Made by a program: the position numbers and the translations under genes | DNA from: Branchiostoma floridae | Lineage: Eukaryota > Chordata > Leptocardii > Amphioxiformes > Branchiostomatidae | NCBI RefSeq assembly: GCF_000003815.2 | Contig: NC_049984.1 | Span: 6,778,715-6,842,714 of the forward strand | DNA: 64,000 nucleotides | Direction of reading: 5' to 3' | Shown: in pieces, positions 46,805 through 58,370 of the stretch | Position numbering within the stretch: the stretch's first letter is position 1 | Layout: every line of letters starts with the position of its first letter | The notes under the pieces: model-generated | The model's database searches: none | Seen by the model: only the letters and a program-made list of their open reading frames with translations | What the model was told of the DNA's origin: nothing

Positions 46805-47280
46805 CATGATAGCCTAGCAAACACTACTTCTGGGCTCACGTACCTGTTAGATGTTGTCGATGTTTTAAAACTTTGCTTTTAGACTACAAGTATATCAGTT
46901 TAGGACAAATAGCCACCATTTCTGCCGTATCTAAGGCTCTAGATTTCTGTACGCTGGACATTGATCCAATGCTAAATGGGTTTTTAGCAATTTATGTTGC
47001 ACTTTTGGGTTATTGTTCAAGTTGTGTCATACAGATAGTAGCGATATTGTCTGTTTTATGGTGGGGCAGTTTTGAATGCCAGTTGAATGTGACCCTGACC
47101 CTTCTCTGTAAGTGTAACTATAGTGTTGTTGGAATGATACAAGCACACATGGCAACCTTGGACACTCCTCACTTGAAGTTATACTTAAGAGTTGTGAGTT
47201 AGATACTCCAACACATGTAGCAGAAGGAGATTTTTGAAATAGAAATATGATGAGTACGATCATACATATTTTTATTGTGA
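46805..47280. other. Unassigned stretch
   Basis: Nothing recognised beyond a 109-codon + frame without family features. Confidence 0.5.
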
Positions 47281-47284
47281 ATAA

Positions 47285-47455
47285 AGAAACTCTTTTTTTT
47301 ATACAACCAACTTTATTTTCACCGACGTTTCGGTGACGGTATGTCCCCTTCCTCAGGGCAAGGTGACAGGTGGTTATCAGACGTCCATGAAAATAAAGCT
47401 TTGGTTGTGTAAAAAGAGTCTCATACATTCAGTGACATACCAACCTGATGAAACT
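47285..47455. mobile_element. Foldback-type element, family X
   Basis: ACAACCAACTTTATTTTCA and TGAAAATAAAGCTTTGGTTGT (about 47303-47411) are inverse arms around a CACCGACGTTTCGGTG near-palindrome and a CCCCTTCCTCAGG box. A related end lies at 42820-42890. Confidence 0.7.
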
Positions 47456-47459
47456 ATTC

Positions 47460-48060
47460 ATGGATATTTCTATTGTGTATTTATAGTGTTGTTTTAATGA
47501 TACATTTTGTACATGTACATGGCCATGTATCAACCTTCGTATCAAGGCATTCGTCACTTCAAGTTAGATATTTGTGAGATAGATACTGAAACTAATCTAA
47601 CAAAAGGAGATAACAAGATGTTGATAACAATGATGAACATAAATTATTGACCTATAAAAGATGGCAAAGGAAATCAGAAACAGTTTATGGTTTTATTTAG
47701 AAGGATTTTTACAGATATTGTCAGGAGGAAGTATTTGATTGATGTGATTGTTTGATGACTGTGAGAGAGACTGGTTAGGATTGTAAGTTTTATCATGGTT
47801 TATTAGTGTTTTCCTATGATAAAGGGAGATTGATTTTTAGCTAAACATGATTCAAGGTTGATAAATAAATAACTTAACAGTAAAAGTCAAGAAGAAAAAC
47901 AATACTTAAAGCCATTCAAGGTGAAGGTGGGATATTGATGTTCTTCGAACTTCATGAATGAAAGAATATGGGAAACAATGATTAGATGAGAAGAGGGAAG
48001 GTGTCTAGATGTTTAGTGCATACATGCAGACAGGTTATGTTGAATACACTCAAATTTGGA
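47460..48060. other. Unassigned AT-rich stretch
   Basis: Nothing recognised. Confidence 0.5.
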
Positions 48061-48067
48061 CAATTAA

Positions 48068-48255
48068 CCACCTCTACTTAAGGACCACCTGGCCATTGTT
48101 TATTGTTACCACTTTTTAGTGGTCCTTTGGTCAATTTTCCCATGGACACAAGCATTTAGAACCCTGTCTTGTAGTGACCACCTGTCCACATTGGCAAGAC
48201 TTAATTTGCCCCCTGAGTGGTCTTGGGCAGTTTTGACTGTTCATTGTAGACAGTC
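48068..48255 (+). mobile_element. Dispersed repeat G, copy 1
   Basis: CCTCTACTTAAGGACCACCTGG, TTTTCCCATGGACACAAGCATT, TGACCACCTGTCC and GTGGTCTTGGGCAGTTTT occur in the same order and spacing as at 59045-59230. No coding capacity; class unknown. Confidence 0.75.
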
Positions 48256-48420
48256 ATACATGGTGTTAACTTTTAAAGCTTTTGTTTTGCCTTACCACCT
48301 TGCCTCTCTGTATGATAGTGCTTTAAAAAGAATCCTTGTTATTGTTCATAACGCATTTAAGACTAGCTCTCGTAGCTGTGTCTAAATCTGAACCATTCCA
48401 CAATCAGACATGTTAGCAGC

Positions 48421-48455
48421 GCCCCCCCCCCCACCATATATATATATATACCCAC
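48421..48455. repeat. Poly-C followed by (TA)n
   Basis: A run of about 10 C then CACCA and (TA)8. Simple sequence. Confidence 0.9.
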
Positions 48456-48489
48456 TCACTTACACCCTGTTCTTTAACTACTGTACAGC

Positions 48490-48785
48490 CACTTGCTCCA
48501 TCCAGGCCCTTTGTAGCGGTCCGCGTAGCCGAGCTATAATTAACGGAGAATAGATGCCTGCGAAGCCGTAGATCAATGGGAAAGGGGCTATTCTGCATGC
48601 ACGAGGGGGGAAGAGTTGTCAATGGTCGCATATAAATCAAAGATAATTGTCCTAATTGGGACTCGATGACTGATCACCCTTAACTACCCGTGCGTGTGAA
48701 CCTACTATATCAAAGTAATTAGCTCCTTTGGCCCCGTACGAGCCAGCTCATTAACACGCTGCCGGAGGCACCGTCGGCAATCCAT
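48490..48785. promoter_or_regulatory. Homeodomain-site-rich island
   Basis: TATAATTAACGG, AGATAATTGTCCTAATTGGG, AGTAATTAGC and CTCATTAACACG give at least five ATTA/TAAT cores within 250 bases of otherwise GC-containing sequence. It ends where the 180-bp array starts. Confidence 0.35.
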
Positions 48786-50640
48786 CTGTACCGGCTGCTC
48801 TTCAGAAGGGACAGAAATGATGGGATATTATGTGATGTAACCAGGTACAGGTGTGGCAGAGTCATCATCAACGGCAGTGGCCAGATAGATATGTAGGCTG
48901 TAATGATATAAGAATGTAACATTGCTACAGAAGTAGCTACATGTATGTAGAGGTGTAGAAATGATGTGATATAACAATATGATGTTACTGTTGACGTTGC
49001 CATGTTACCACAATGGCAGGCTGTGTCACAGGATTGTCACAGTGTGGCAAGGTACAGGTGTGGAAGTGACAATGCTACAGATCTAGTGTAGCGAGATAGA
49101 TGTGTAGGCTGTAACATCAAATGCATGTATCATTGCTACAGAGGTAGCCTGTAGAGGTCTAGAAATGATTGTGATATAGCTGGATGTAACAATGCCACAA
49201 AGGCTGGGTATGACACAGGATTGTCACAGTGTGGCCAGGACAGTCACCAGGTACATGTCTGGAGGTAATGTGACATGCAACAGTGCTACAAAGCCAGGTA
49301 GATGTGTCCATCAGGCTGTTACTTCATATAGCATGCCTATTCAAGTAGCCATGTATATGTCCAGAAATGATGTGACATAACATGATGTAACAATTCTACA
49401 AATGCCTGCTGTGAAACTGATGTGACATGCAACAATGCTACAAGAAATTCCGCTAGATCTGATACGTCTGCTAAGTTGTTACTTTTTATTGTAACAGTTA
49501 CACTTTAAGTCATGTAGATGTCTAGAAATGATGTGATGAGGCATTGTGACAAAGATCTAGAGTGGCTGTAACACAGGATTGCCACATTGTGGCCAGGTAC
49601 AACAATGTACAATGTAGGTGTAACAATGCTACAGAGTAGCTAGCTAGATGTTTGTAGTTTGTAACATCCAAAAGCAATGCAGCAGAAACAGCCACATAGA
49701 TGTCTCAAATTGATGTAATAAAACATGACTTAACGTCGCTACAAATGCTGCTGCGACACAGGATTGCCACATTGTGCTCTGGTGTAGACGTCAGTGTGAA
49801 GTAAGAATGCTACAGAGTAGCCAAATAGATGAGTAGGCTGTAACGTCATATAGCAAAGCTACAGAAGTAACCATGTAGATGTCTGGAACTGATGTGATAT
49901 AACATGACTTAACGTCGCTACAATCACTGGCTGCGACACAGGATTGCCACAGTGTGGTTAGATAAGGGTGTGGAGGTGATGCTACAGTGTATAGGCTGTA
50001 GATGTCTAGAAATGATGCGATATACATGACACAGAGAGCGGATTGCCACAGTGTAGCCAGATATGTTTAGAAGTATAACTTGTTATCATAAACATAAAAA
50101 GTTGCAATGTACAGTACGGTGCAACCCATCGGACACTGTCCACTCTACTACAAAGGGATGGACATCACAAAATGATGTATTATAAATTCATGCAACAGAG
50201 TGGCTGTGTTGAAGGATTGCCACGAAGTAGCCAGATAGACCAGTACTTCAGGAGTCGCCTTGTAGCAATCCATCTGCACTGCCCACTTCAAGGCAAGAGA
50301 CATGATGGGATGATGTAATATGATAGGAAGTAATGATGCCACAGAGTAGCTAGGTAGATACAGGTGTGGAAATCATGCAATGTAACATTACATGGATGTA
50401 ACAATGATGAATATAAGACAGTCTAATAATGTCACTATGTGGCAAAATAAAATTTGAAGCATGATGACGCAAACACAGTACAACGTGAAATATCCAAACA
50501 TGATTAAGCATCACTACGATGTAACAATGTAACAAGGTGACCAAATGAACTTGAAGCACAACGAGTGTTGTACCATCATGTGACATTGCCACCCACAATG
50601 CCACAAAATTGCCACAAAAAGAGATTTGTCAAACCTAATA
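48785..50640. repeat. ~180-bp degenerate tandem array, about ten units
   Basis: GGATTG(T/C)CAC starts at 49031, 49218, 49576, 49761, 49941, 50040 and 50214, so spacings are 187, 358 (twice 179), 185, 180, 99 and 174. Each unit also carries a GCTACAGAGTAGCCA..TAGATG..TAGGCTGTAAC box and an AAATGATGTGATATAACA box. Units are strongly diverged and one half-unit is deleted at 49941-50040. The outer units at 48785 and 50255 share ATCCATCTG.AC.G. All open frames within are repeat translations. Confidence 0.85.
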
Positions 50641-50644
50641 CAAC

Positions 50645-51075
50645 ATCACCAGGTGAGCTAATGAAATTGATTGGTTCCCCTTGACATTATTCTGGGTAAT
50701 TGTTACAATGTTCATGGCAAGGTTCGAAACCTTGACAAGCCTTATATAGCAACGAAGGAAAGAGTGCTACAACTAACGTTACTAACGAGAATTAGAAAAT
50801 GTCAAGAATATTTACGTCAAGTTAAATTCATCTTGACATTTTTAGTCATGTTTAAACCAATATGAATGAAGCTGCGCTTTGTCATATGTAGTTCATTTTA
50901 ATAGTAAGTATGATTGTCCACATCATGTATGGTCTTGTGTATAGGCCTATCCTATATCCATGAAACAAACAAACAAAAATTAAACATAAACAACCAAACA
51001 CATGCAAATTAGAAGTTTTTGATACCTTAATGTTAGTCTGCAGCCCTTTTAGTCAGGTGGCCTTTTTTATTACCA
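50645..51075. other. Unassigned AT-rich stretch
   Basis: Nothing recognised. Confidence 0.5.
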
Positions 51076-51079
51076 CCAC

Positions 51080-51965
51080 CCACATTATTTGAGATATTTC
51101 GGTACAGACAGGACAACTGACCAAAGATCGTGGGGCACCTTGTTTTTAAACCAGTTATTTTCTCATCATCATGCCAGCAAACTTACCGCCTGTCGACGTC
51201 AATTTCCCCTGCTGTCTGTCGCGCGGCCTCGAAAGTTCAGAAAGTTAACTTTTGCCGTGGTGGCCATCTATATTTCAGAAGCTGTAATGAAGTTAGGTTG
51301 TGATTCCTCTGTCCAATATATATCCCTCTGTAAGGCCTGTATTACAGTAATGAAAGCTTATTGGTATATTTCCATTGTCATGCTGGGTTACCCACCGTGA
51401 TGGTTTCATACCTATAATTCATATCGCAATATAATGTGCCGTGCACGAAGCTATAATTTATATTTGCTTGAAGTCTGAATGGAGAATTCTCGGGTAATTG
51501 GAGTGCACAACGTTTCATTTCGCGGCCCCGACAGTCCCCCGTTAGGACGGCTACTCTCCGCCGGACATTAGCATTTTAATAAATACGCTTTTACCGAAGT
51601 CTTCTGATTGTTCATATTTCCATCTGTGCGCGTCTTTTCCAGAAGGGGTCATTACGCTCGGCGATGGGAAAACTTTGAAATTGGAAATTTTGGCTGCGCT
51701 GAAGACAAATATTTTTGGTGGGGAATTAATGCAGAGAGTGTGCCTCGGACGGGGTATTAACTCTGCACTGACCCCCCATGGCAAAGGTGAGGCACATTAA
51801 CGTGAAATTGCAATATGGGGGGATTTATCGTCGATTATGAGATGTATTTAGGCGGAACATAAATCGACGCAGTAAATGCGAAGATGGGTTTTGAACGTCA
51901 CGTACGTGTGGTTCTTGGGACGATGTGCGGGGCCCTAAGGCGCCGCGGTCGCGAGAAAGGGGACA
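51080..51965. promoter_or_regulatory. Large homeodomain-site-rich island
   Basis: CTATAATTTATATTTG, GGTAATTGG, ACATTAGCATTTTAATAAATAC, GAATTAATGC, GTATTAACTC and CACATTAACGTG are spread over a GC/CpG-enriched block. The right edge is a consensus minus-strand splice donor (51965-51970). Confidence 0.35.
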
Positions 51966-51970
51966 CTTAC

Positions 51971-52105
51971 CTGAGTCGCAAGATTGATGAACCTTTTCAG
52001 CCGAGGTTGCACCATGGCTAGCTTTCTCCAGGACCCATCCCTCTGTCCCGGGTTGAAATTTGCTTCATGGGATGGAAAAAATTTCATCCCATCCGTCCAA
52101 AAAAT
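51971..52105 (-). other. Candidate 45-codon exon on minus strand, unrecognised
   Basis: On the minus strand an ACTTCAG acceptor (AG at 52107-52106) is followed by 135 bases open in one frame. They end exactly at CAG|GTAAGT (intron from 51970), a perfect 5' splice site. The exon is phase 0 at both ends. An ATG in GCCATGG context (52015) lies inside it, leaving 15 codons if it is a first exon. The peptide is basic near its end (RKLAMVQPRLKRF) and I do not recognise it. Against coding: 135 open bases are not rare, the acceptor pyrimidine tract is poor, and part of the exon folds on itself (GGATGGGATGAAA/TTTCCATCCC). It sits at the edge of a regulatory-looking island. Confidence 0.2.
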
Positions 52106-52189
52106 CTGAAGTTCACAACATAAAGTCGATGAAATTATGTTTTTTTCATAAGCCTGAAATGAAGAATTTCAGCTCCGAAAGATGAGTAT

Positions 52190-52560
52190 TTAAGCTGGAC
52201 TTTGGTTGCACACAGGGCAACTTACATACATTGTACATGTACAAGGAAAAACTTTGGTTGCCCATGTGCATTTGCTGCTGTCCAGCATATTCTATGATAA
52301 TCTTAGAAATTCGTCTCACATTTTCCATCTTCTCACAATAAAAACAAGGCAATCAGAGCTGGCAAACCCCTTTACCCATACTGCAGGGATTGATTTGTTT
52401 AGAGAAGGTTGCACATGGGACAACCTATGCAGGTGAAAACTTTAATTGTTCAGTACAACCTGTGCACTTGCTGTTTGAGTTTAGGTTGAGATGTAAGACA
52501 AAGTCACAAAGCAACCTGCAAACATTTCCTCTTGGACATGCTTTACCTCTAACATTGTCT
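52190..52560. other. Unassigned stretch with repeated GGTTGCACA boxes
   Basis: GGTTGCACACAGGGCAAC (52204) and GGTTGCACATGGGACAAC (52407) suggest an old duplication with period about 203. The region at 43865-43915 has similar boxes. Confidence 0.4.
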
Positions 52561-52564
52561 AATT

Positions 52565-53650
52565 ACCTCCATGAAATGTCATGGAGGTTATATTTTACCC
52601 CGCGTTTGTGTGTCTGTCTGTGTGTTTGTGTGTGTGTGTGTAAACAAAATAACTCAAGAACGGCTGGGTGGATTGGTTTCATACTTAGTGTGTTGGTAGT
52701 GTGTGATGAAAGCTGGAAATGATTAGATTTTGGGCCCCCTAGCGGCTCCCCTTGGTACTGCAGCCCAACTTCCGGTTTTGCTATCTCGGTGTTCTGAACA
52801 AGCTATGGCCACGATTTTTGAGTGTTAGATAGCTCTTGTGCTCAGGAAGAAATGACATAAGTTTGGGCCCCCTAGCGTCTAGTTTTGGGATAGCAGGGGC
52901 ATTTTTGTCAAAAACTTCTGAAGACGATAACTCAAGAAGGGAACAACGAATTTTCATGATTTTTGGTATGTAGGTACCTTAGACAATGTTGTACAAGATA
53001 AGATACTAATTATGCAAAATTGGAGTACATTTGCATAATTAATGAGAATATTATATCATAGCAGTTTTTTCAATGTATCTCTTGTTCCAGACAATGGTCT
53101 TGACATTTAGGTGGTAGATAGCTTTTAGTGCCATGACCAAGTGGAGCAAGTTTCAGCCCTCTAACATTTAATTGTGGAACTGCAGGGGCGTTTTTGTCAA
53201 GACACTCCAAAGCAGATAACTGCAGAAAGAATTGACAGATTGGCATCATATTAGGCATGCGGGTACCTTAGACAAAGATGTTCATAATGATATACATGTT
53301 ATGCAAATGAGGACTTAATTTGCATAATTAATGAGGAAATTGTATTATTCCATTGTTTTCAATAACTGGACTTCAATAAATGTAGCACATGTTAATTATG
53401 ATAGGACATCAAATATAAGAATGGAATATAAGCAGAAACCAAATATGGTAATGAGGTACTAATTTGCATGATTTATGTAAAAATGGCAAAACCGCACTTT
53501 GATTAATGATTTTATAATTTTGACATGTGTATGTTAGTCAATGATGAATAACAGCATGCATAAAATTATGTTAATGTGTTAGTCAATTGCATGAAATTCA
53601 CAAAAGCTCTGAACATTCATGGAGGTATGAGGTCGCCGAACTCTAGTTTG
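52565..53650 (+). mobile_element. Repeat family M, near-complete non-autonomous element
   Basis: Begins with a hairpin, ACCTCCATGA (52565-52574) and TCATGGAGGT (52579-52588), and ends with TCATGGAGGT (53617-53626) followed by ATGAGGTCGCCGAACTCTAG. The termini therefore form a 10-bp inverted repeat. Inside are a GT-rich run (52603-52640), GGGCCCCCTAGCG boxes and a duplicated segment of period 289. That segment carries ATTTGCATAATTAATGAG twice, at 53029-53046 and 53318-53335. No protein is encoded. A truncated relative lies at 26735. Confidence 0.75.
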
Positions 53651-53654
53651 GGAA

Positions 53655-53905
53655 AGTTTTGCAATTAAGAAGTTTTCGCTGAGATTGACAGGCCCCACTG
53701 TCACTATGTGAAACTAAGACCATCACTGGCCGAAGAAACAATTTCCGTTGTCAAAACTCTTTTGAGCGGCAGCCAAATTAGCCAGCACGACTGCTACGCC
53801 GTTAATTCCCGGTTCTGAGATGGAATATCATTTTGTTCGGGGGGAGGCGGCGGTGAATGTCAATTAAATGTGCTGGGAAATAGTTTGGGGCAGTCCGAGT
53901 GGATC
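53655..53905. promoter_or_regulatory. Candidate conserved non-coding island
   Basis: CCGTTAATTCCCGG and GTCAATTAAATGTG in a GC-richer block directly after the family M element. Function inferred. Confidence 0.25.
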
Positions 53906-53909
53906 CTTA

Positions 53910-54780
53910 TTGATTTCTGTCATATTAGTTGAAAAGTTTTGTTCGATTCTTCATAGTTGAAGTGTTTAAATCAGAGTTAAAGTAAAACTAGAGTGTCCAA
54001 ATTAAAGTAATTTTTGTGTGTTTCCAAATTATCTAAAGTATCCAGTTTGCATCCAAATCCAAAATATCCAAAGTATCAAAAGTTGAATATTCATACTTGT
54101 GGTCATGTTACTTTGGCAGTGTTCAAATCTTAATAAAAATAAGCTTTGCTATCATTGAAGTGTAAAAATGATTTTGATTTTGAAGATGCCAGTGCTTTTT
54201 TCTACATTACCATTATGAATACATCATTCTTTATTAAGCTCTTAAAGATGTTGTGCAACTGCGAGAATTTGAGCAACCCACCTCTCTACATGTATGTAGC
54301 CATAGGTTGCCCAATGTGCTACCGAAATAGCACCTTTACATGTATGTCATGTTTCCTGCAATGCATAACTCATAATACTACCAAGCCCATATTCTTTTAG
54401 TTTGCCACCTTGCAAGTTGTTTCAAATTATATTTTTGTGCAGCAATCTCTGGTTAAACGTAAGCAAAAAGCAGAACCCAGACCCTCATCGTCATTTGAAT
54501 ATTCAATGCCCTGAAACTTGTCAAAACAGTTGCATTGTATAGATGATTTTTTAATAGCCTATAAACAAACTAGATAGCATCCCCAGTATTTCACCCCTTC
54601 AGTGTCAAGAAAACATTGTCCTTGATAGTTCTTTGGAATCAAAGTTGTGTATTCAGCTTTCAAGCTCTCGGTTACATACATCACATGTGATGGCAAAAAC
54701 TGCTTTAATTTTAGATGACTTGCTTTCAGCAGTGCCTTTTATAACCAGTAACCACACTATGCAGCATCCCCAGAATTCCC
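53910..54780. other. Unassigned AT-rich stretch
   Basis: Nothing recognised. Confidence 0.5.
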
Positions 54781-54784
54781 CCCC

Positions 54785-55265
54785 CCTCAGTGTCAAGAAG
54801 ACTTGTCGCCGTGGCGACGGGAGCGGTGGGTGCCAGGCATCCGTGGCAACCCGTCACCCCGCATGTAGTACGTCTGGAGGCCTCTCAATGGCAGGATGAC
54901 AAGCTGGCTGATTACGGGCGTCACCCGGACAAGGAGCGGGCCCGCTCGACAGCCCCGCGCCATATGGCGCTCACTTAACTCGGGCACGGTTCAGCAGGGG
55001 AGTGCATTCCGGTGCGTTTTACCATGGAATTAAGACGTTCTGGGTCAGAATGGGTTGGATTGGATGGTTTTGGTAACATGCCCGGGCCAGCTGTCACTTT
55101 CCGTCATGCCGCACCGTCAAAACGATCCTGCCAATCACGCCCGCTCCACAACAAACGCGTAATGGTGACGGAGCAGGCAGGAAAAAAGCTGTCCAGACAT
55201 ATTTCCTGTATGGTAAAGCGATGCAGAAGGAAAGGAAAGTCTCCAATTTACCAAACTTGGGTTTG
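54785..55265. promoter_or_regulatory. GC-rich island with paired RFX X-box-like sites
   Basis: GTCGCCGTGGCGAC (54805-54818) is a perfect 14-bp palindrome matching the RFX X-box architecture. GCATCCGTGGCAAC (54837-54850) is a second, asymmetric X-box-like site 18 bases on. The island is CpG-rich to about 54990. Open frames on both strands reflect composition. Confidence 0.4.
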
Positions 55266-55269
55266 AGTC

Positions 55270-56085
55270 AGTGAGGTGACCCCCCCCCCATCAGGCTGGT
55301 TCTATATTTATCTCAGACACTATATGTATATGATATATATAAATATATACTCTCAGAATGCAAAATAGGTAAATACTTGAAAGACTTTGTTTTTAGAAAA
55401 GATACTGAAACTCATGGTCAGTCAGACTTGATTGTATCAACTGAAGATATTAGAGATTCGCACATGTTATTCCTTTTTAATTTATTTGTCTTGTATTGTT
55501 AAGTTTGATAAGAAGAATTTGAAGCTTTATTTTGTAGTTCTATTTTGTAGTTTGTAGTTGATGGTAAGAAAGTTGCTGTACTCTTTGTTGTGTCAATAAA
55601 GTTCTATGTAAGTGCCTTCGGCTTTTAATCTAAATCACATCAAACTGGTAAAGTACTAAAAAGGACATAACCATTTAGACATCTGGGCCAAGGAACGTTT
55701 AATTCTTGAGCATCCCCCTTAAGGATTTGGAACTATACCTTTCAGTCTTATATGTGAGGTCCTTAAGACTAGTTAACTGAAGATAATGCAAAAGGCGTCT
55801 TAGTGTTTACTGGACATGTGTTTTAATGGCTGTTATGTACAGAGTTATTGAGGTGATGATTTTGTAGTCAAATGTATTTTTTGTGAAAAGCGATGCCTAT
55901 AAAATGAATTAAGATGGGAGAATGTTGAATTATACATCAGTCGTGTTATGGAATGAATGGAATGAATCCATATAAATGCATGAATTGAAATCAACTTAAT
56001 TCGACATGTTGCACTAAGACAGAAAAAGGGTCTTTTCTTCCTGATATAGTGGTTAAAGACCCGCAACAAGACCGGAAATCAAATC
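55270..56085. other. Unassigned AT-rich stretch; repeat H copy at 55526-55608
   Basis: 55526-55608 matches 21265-21348. 55318-55350 is (TA)-rich simple sequence. Nothing else recognised. Confidence 0.5.
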
Positions 56086-56089
56086 AAAT

Positions 56090-56470
56090 CAAAAGAGTTC
56101 GCAGGAATTAATACGATGGGGCCGGAATGAGTTTTGCAGACTAGTTTTTGTTAATCCATATTCGATTGCGGCGGCCGAGGGGCTTTTGGGCATTAATTCA
56201 TATTTGATTGATGTCGAATGAAACGTCCTCTTGGTCATCTGAAAAGACATGCATGGACAAGCTCGGAAATTGATGGGGCTATTTCGGCAGAGGCACTTTG
56301 GGAAGAAGTTCAGAAACTTAAAGCCAATTAACAAGAGCCGGGAAAGAGGGCGGCGAAATGAAGCCATTACACGGGCCGGCGGGCCAACGGGGCAGAGAGG
56401 AACGGCCAAGTGACAGGTTTAGTGCGCTGGGCCCGCGTTATTTGCATTGTGGTTGACTGTGGCCATTATG
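56090..56470. promoter_or_regulatory. Homeodomain-site-rich island
   Basis: GAATTAATACG, GTTAATCCATATTCG, GCATTAATTCATATTTGATTG, CCAATTAACAAG and GCCATTACACGG lie within 280 bases, in a GC-rich setting. A 106-codon minus frame is probably incidental. Confidence 0.35.
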
Positions 56471-56474
56471 TGGG

Positions 56475-57945
56475 GATAATCCCCCACAGAAGTGTCCCTG
56501 CTACTGTTGTTGGGAAGGTACCTGCTGTGACTGGTAATTTGGGGTGGTGATAGGAGGGGTCGTAGGTAGGAAACAAGAAGGATAGGGGTGATGGTTTAGA
56601 GTAGGGGTGGATTTCCATTCTAAAGTGCAAGCCTTCTATATCAAAGTTTAGATACAATATTTGCTAACAAACAACTAACAATCTTTGGCATTTGAGATTG
56701 ACTTAAACATTTTTGTTTGGTCATACCATTAGCTCACATTGAACTTAACGAATTTTATTCCTAAAGATACACTTACATGTGATTGTCAATGAGATAACAC
56801 TCTCTCCTATTACAGCTTCTTAAAAGAAATGACTATTTTCATAATGAAGTGTTTTCTGATTGTTATCTCAACCATCCTCTCCTACAGAAATTTGGATGTC
56901 AGGTTTTACGTTTTTCCACTTAAAATCTCATTCAAGTACAAATACAAATGTCACATTACATCTAGAGGTATTGTTTTTCTTCATGGACAAAGATAGGGCC
57001 TTTGTTTTGCCTTCCCAACATCCTCTTCTGCCATGACCTTGTCTGCAAAGATGTCAAGGTCGGGAGCACATTTATAGACTAGTCTATAATATCAAAGCGC
57101 AGGCCTGTAGATCCCAGCTTTTTCGTCAGGTGTACAAAAATGTATGTTGTCAGATACCTGTCTGAGTGAGATCTATCTTGTTCTTCAGACTTGTACCAAG
57201 GCAGTTAGGGAGACCTCCTGTGAACAGTCTTTAAACAGGTGAAGTTGTTGGACATTGAATGGAAAAGAAGTTAAAAAAAAAAATTTCACAGGCAATTATG
57301 TAAAATGACTGCCCTCTAAATGTACCTTGCAGTACATGAAAGTCATTTCCAAGGTGATTCATATTATGTACTGTTTCCGTGCCTTGGTTATTTCAGACTT
57401 GTACTTGAAGGCCACAATTTGGGCAACAGGCATTTTGATGGCTTAATTGATAGATTTCGTTTAAAATTACATACATGTTCCTGGTATCTTGTGTCCATAT
57501 ATACATGTAAGTTCTCTTACATAGTGTCCCTGATTAAAGACGGGCTTTTAGCTAAAAACTAACCAAAGTAACAACATAAAAGTTTTGATTTTGAGCATAT
57601 GCTTCATACAGACTACTAGCACTTTGTGATTAGGGCAATGTACATTGTGTAGTTGTTTTGGGAAAAATAAAACACTGTGATTTTCTGTGCCAACTAAATG
57701 ATATGTAATATCCCTTGTGTAGCTCTCAAGGCCAAAAATCTTAGTTCTTGCTGAGCTTATTACACACATTCAATCCTTTATAAGACAATAATTTTGATGG
57801 CTAATGCATTTCTTTCAAATAGATTTGTCGACTCTTCCCTTTTCTCCGTAAAGAGATAGTGTCTGGACTTAATTGCAAATGTTTTTTTGTGTGTAAAGAC
57901 TGTAATTTTTGATGACAAAATTGCTTGTAGCTCCTAGTTCCTCAC
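56475..57945. other. Unassigned AT-rich stretch
   Basis: Nothing recognised. Confidence 0.5.
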
Positions 57946-57949
57946 ATGT

Positions 57950-58370
57950 CCCTCCACAATTTCGACTAGCGTCCCACTTAGCTAGCCTTGATTACCGATG
58001 CACTTTTGTCATTTTTTCCCCTGGAAAGAGTATTATTGACTTTTCTGATTCATCCGTCCTCCCCAAAAACCATTTATAATCTCTGCCCCACCGTTTGCTG
58101 AGGCCATTCCCGCTTCCGTGTCGTAATTGCACAAAGTCCATGAATCCCTAAGTAGGGAATCTGAGAACATATCTAATGTACTTAGGCTGCCATTAAGCCC
58201 TGGAAATGAACCTGTAATCAAATATCGCGAAATTGTCCTTCCCCGTCTCCTCGCGGTGGCAGCGACATCACGTCCCCGCATGTGACCGCCGCGCTGCTCA
58301 GATGGTCGCGGAGATCGAAATTACGTTTCTGACATTGCCACCTGTCAATCCATCAGACTGGCAGTTTGAC
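57950..58370. promoter_or_regulatory. Candidate regulatory island
   Basis: TTGATTACCG, CCATTTATAATC, CGTAATTGCAC, GCCATTAAGCCC, GTAATCAAATATCGCG and CCTGTCAATCC (PBX-MEIS-like) in a CpG-containing block. It runs directly into the tandem repeat at 58360. Confidence 0.35.
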
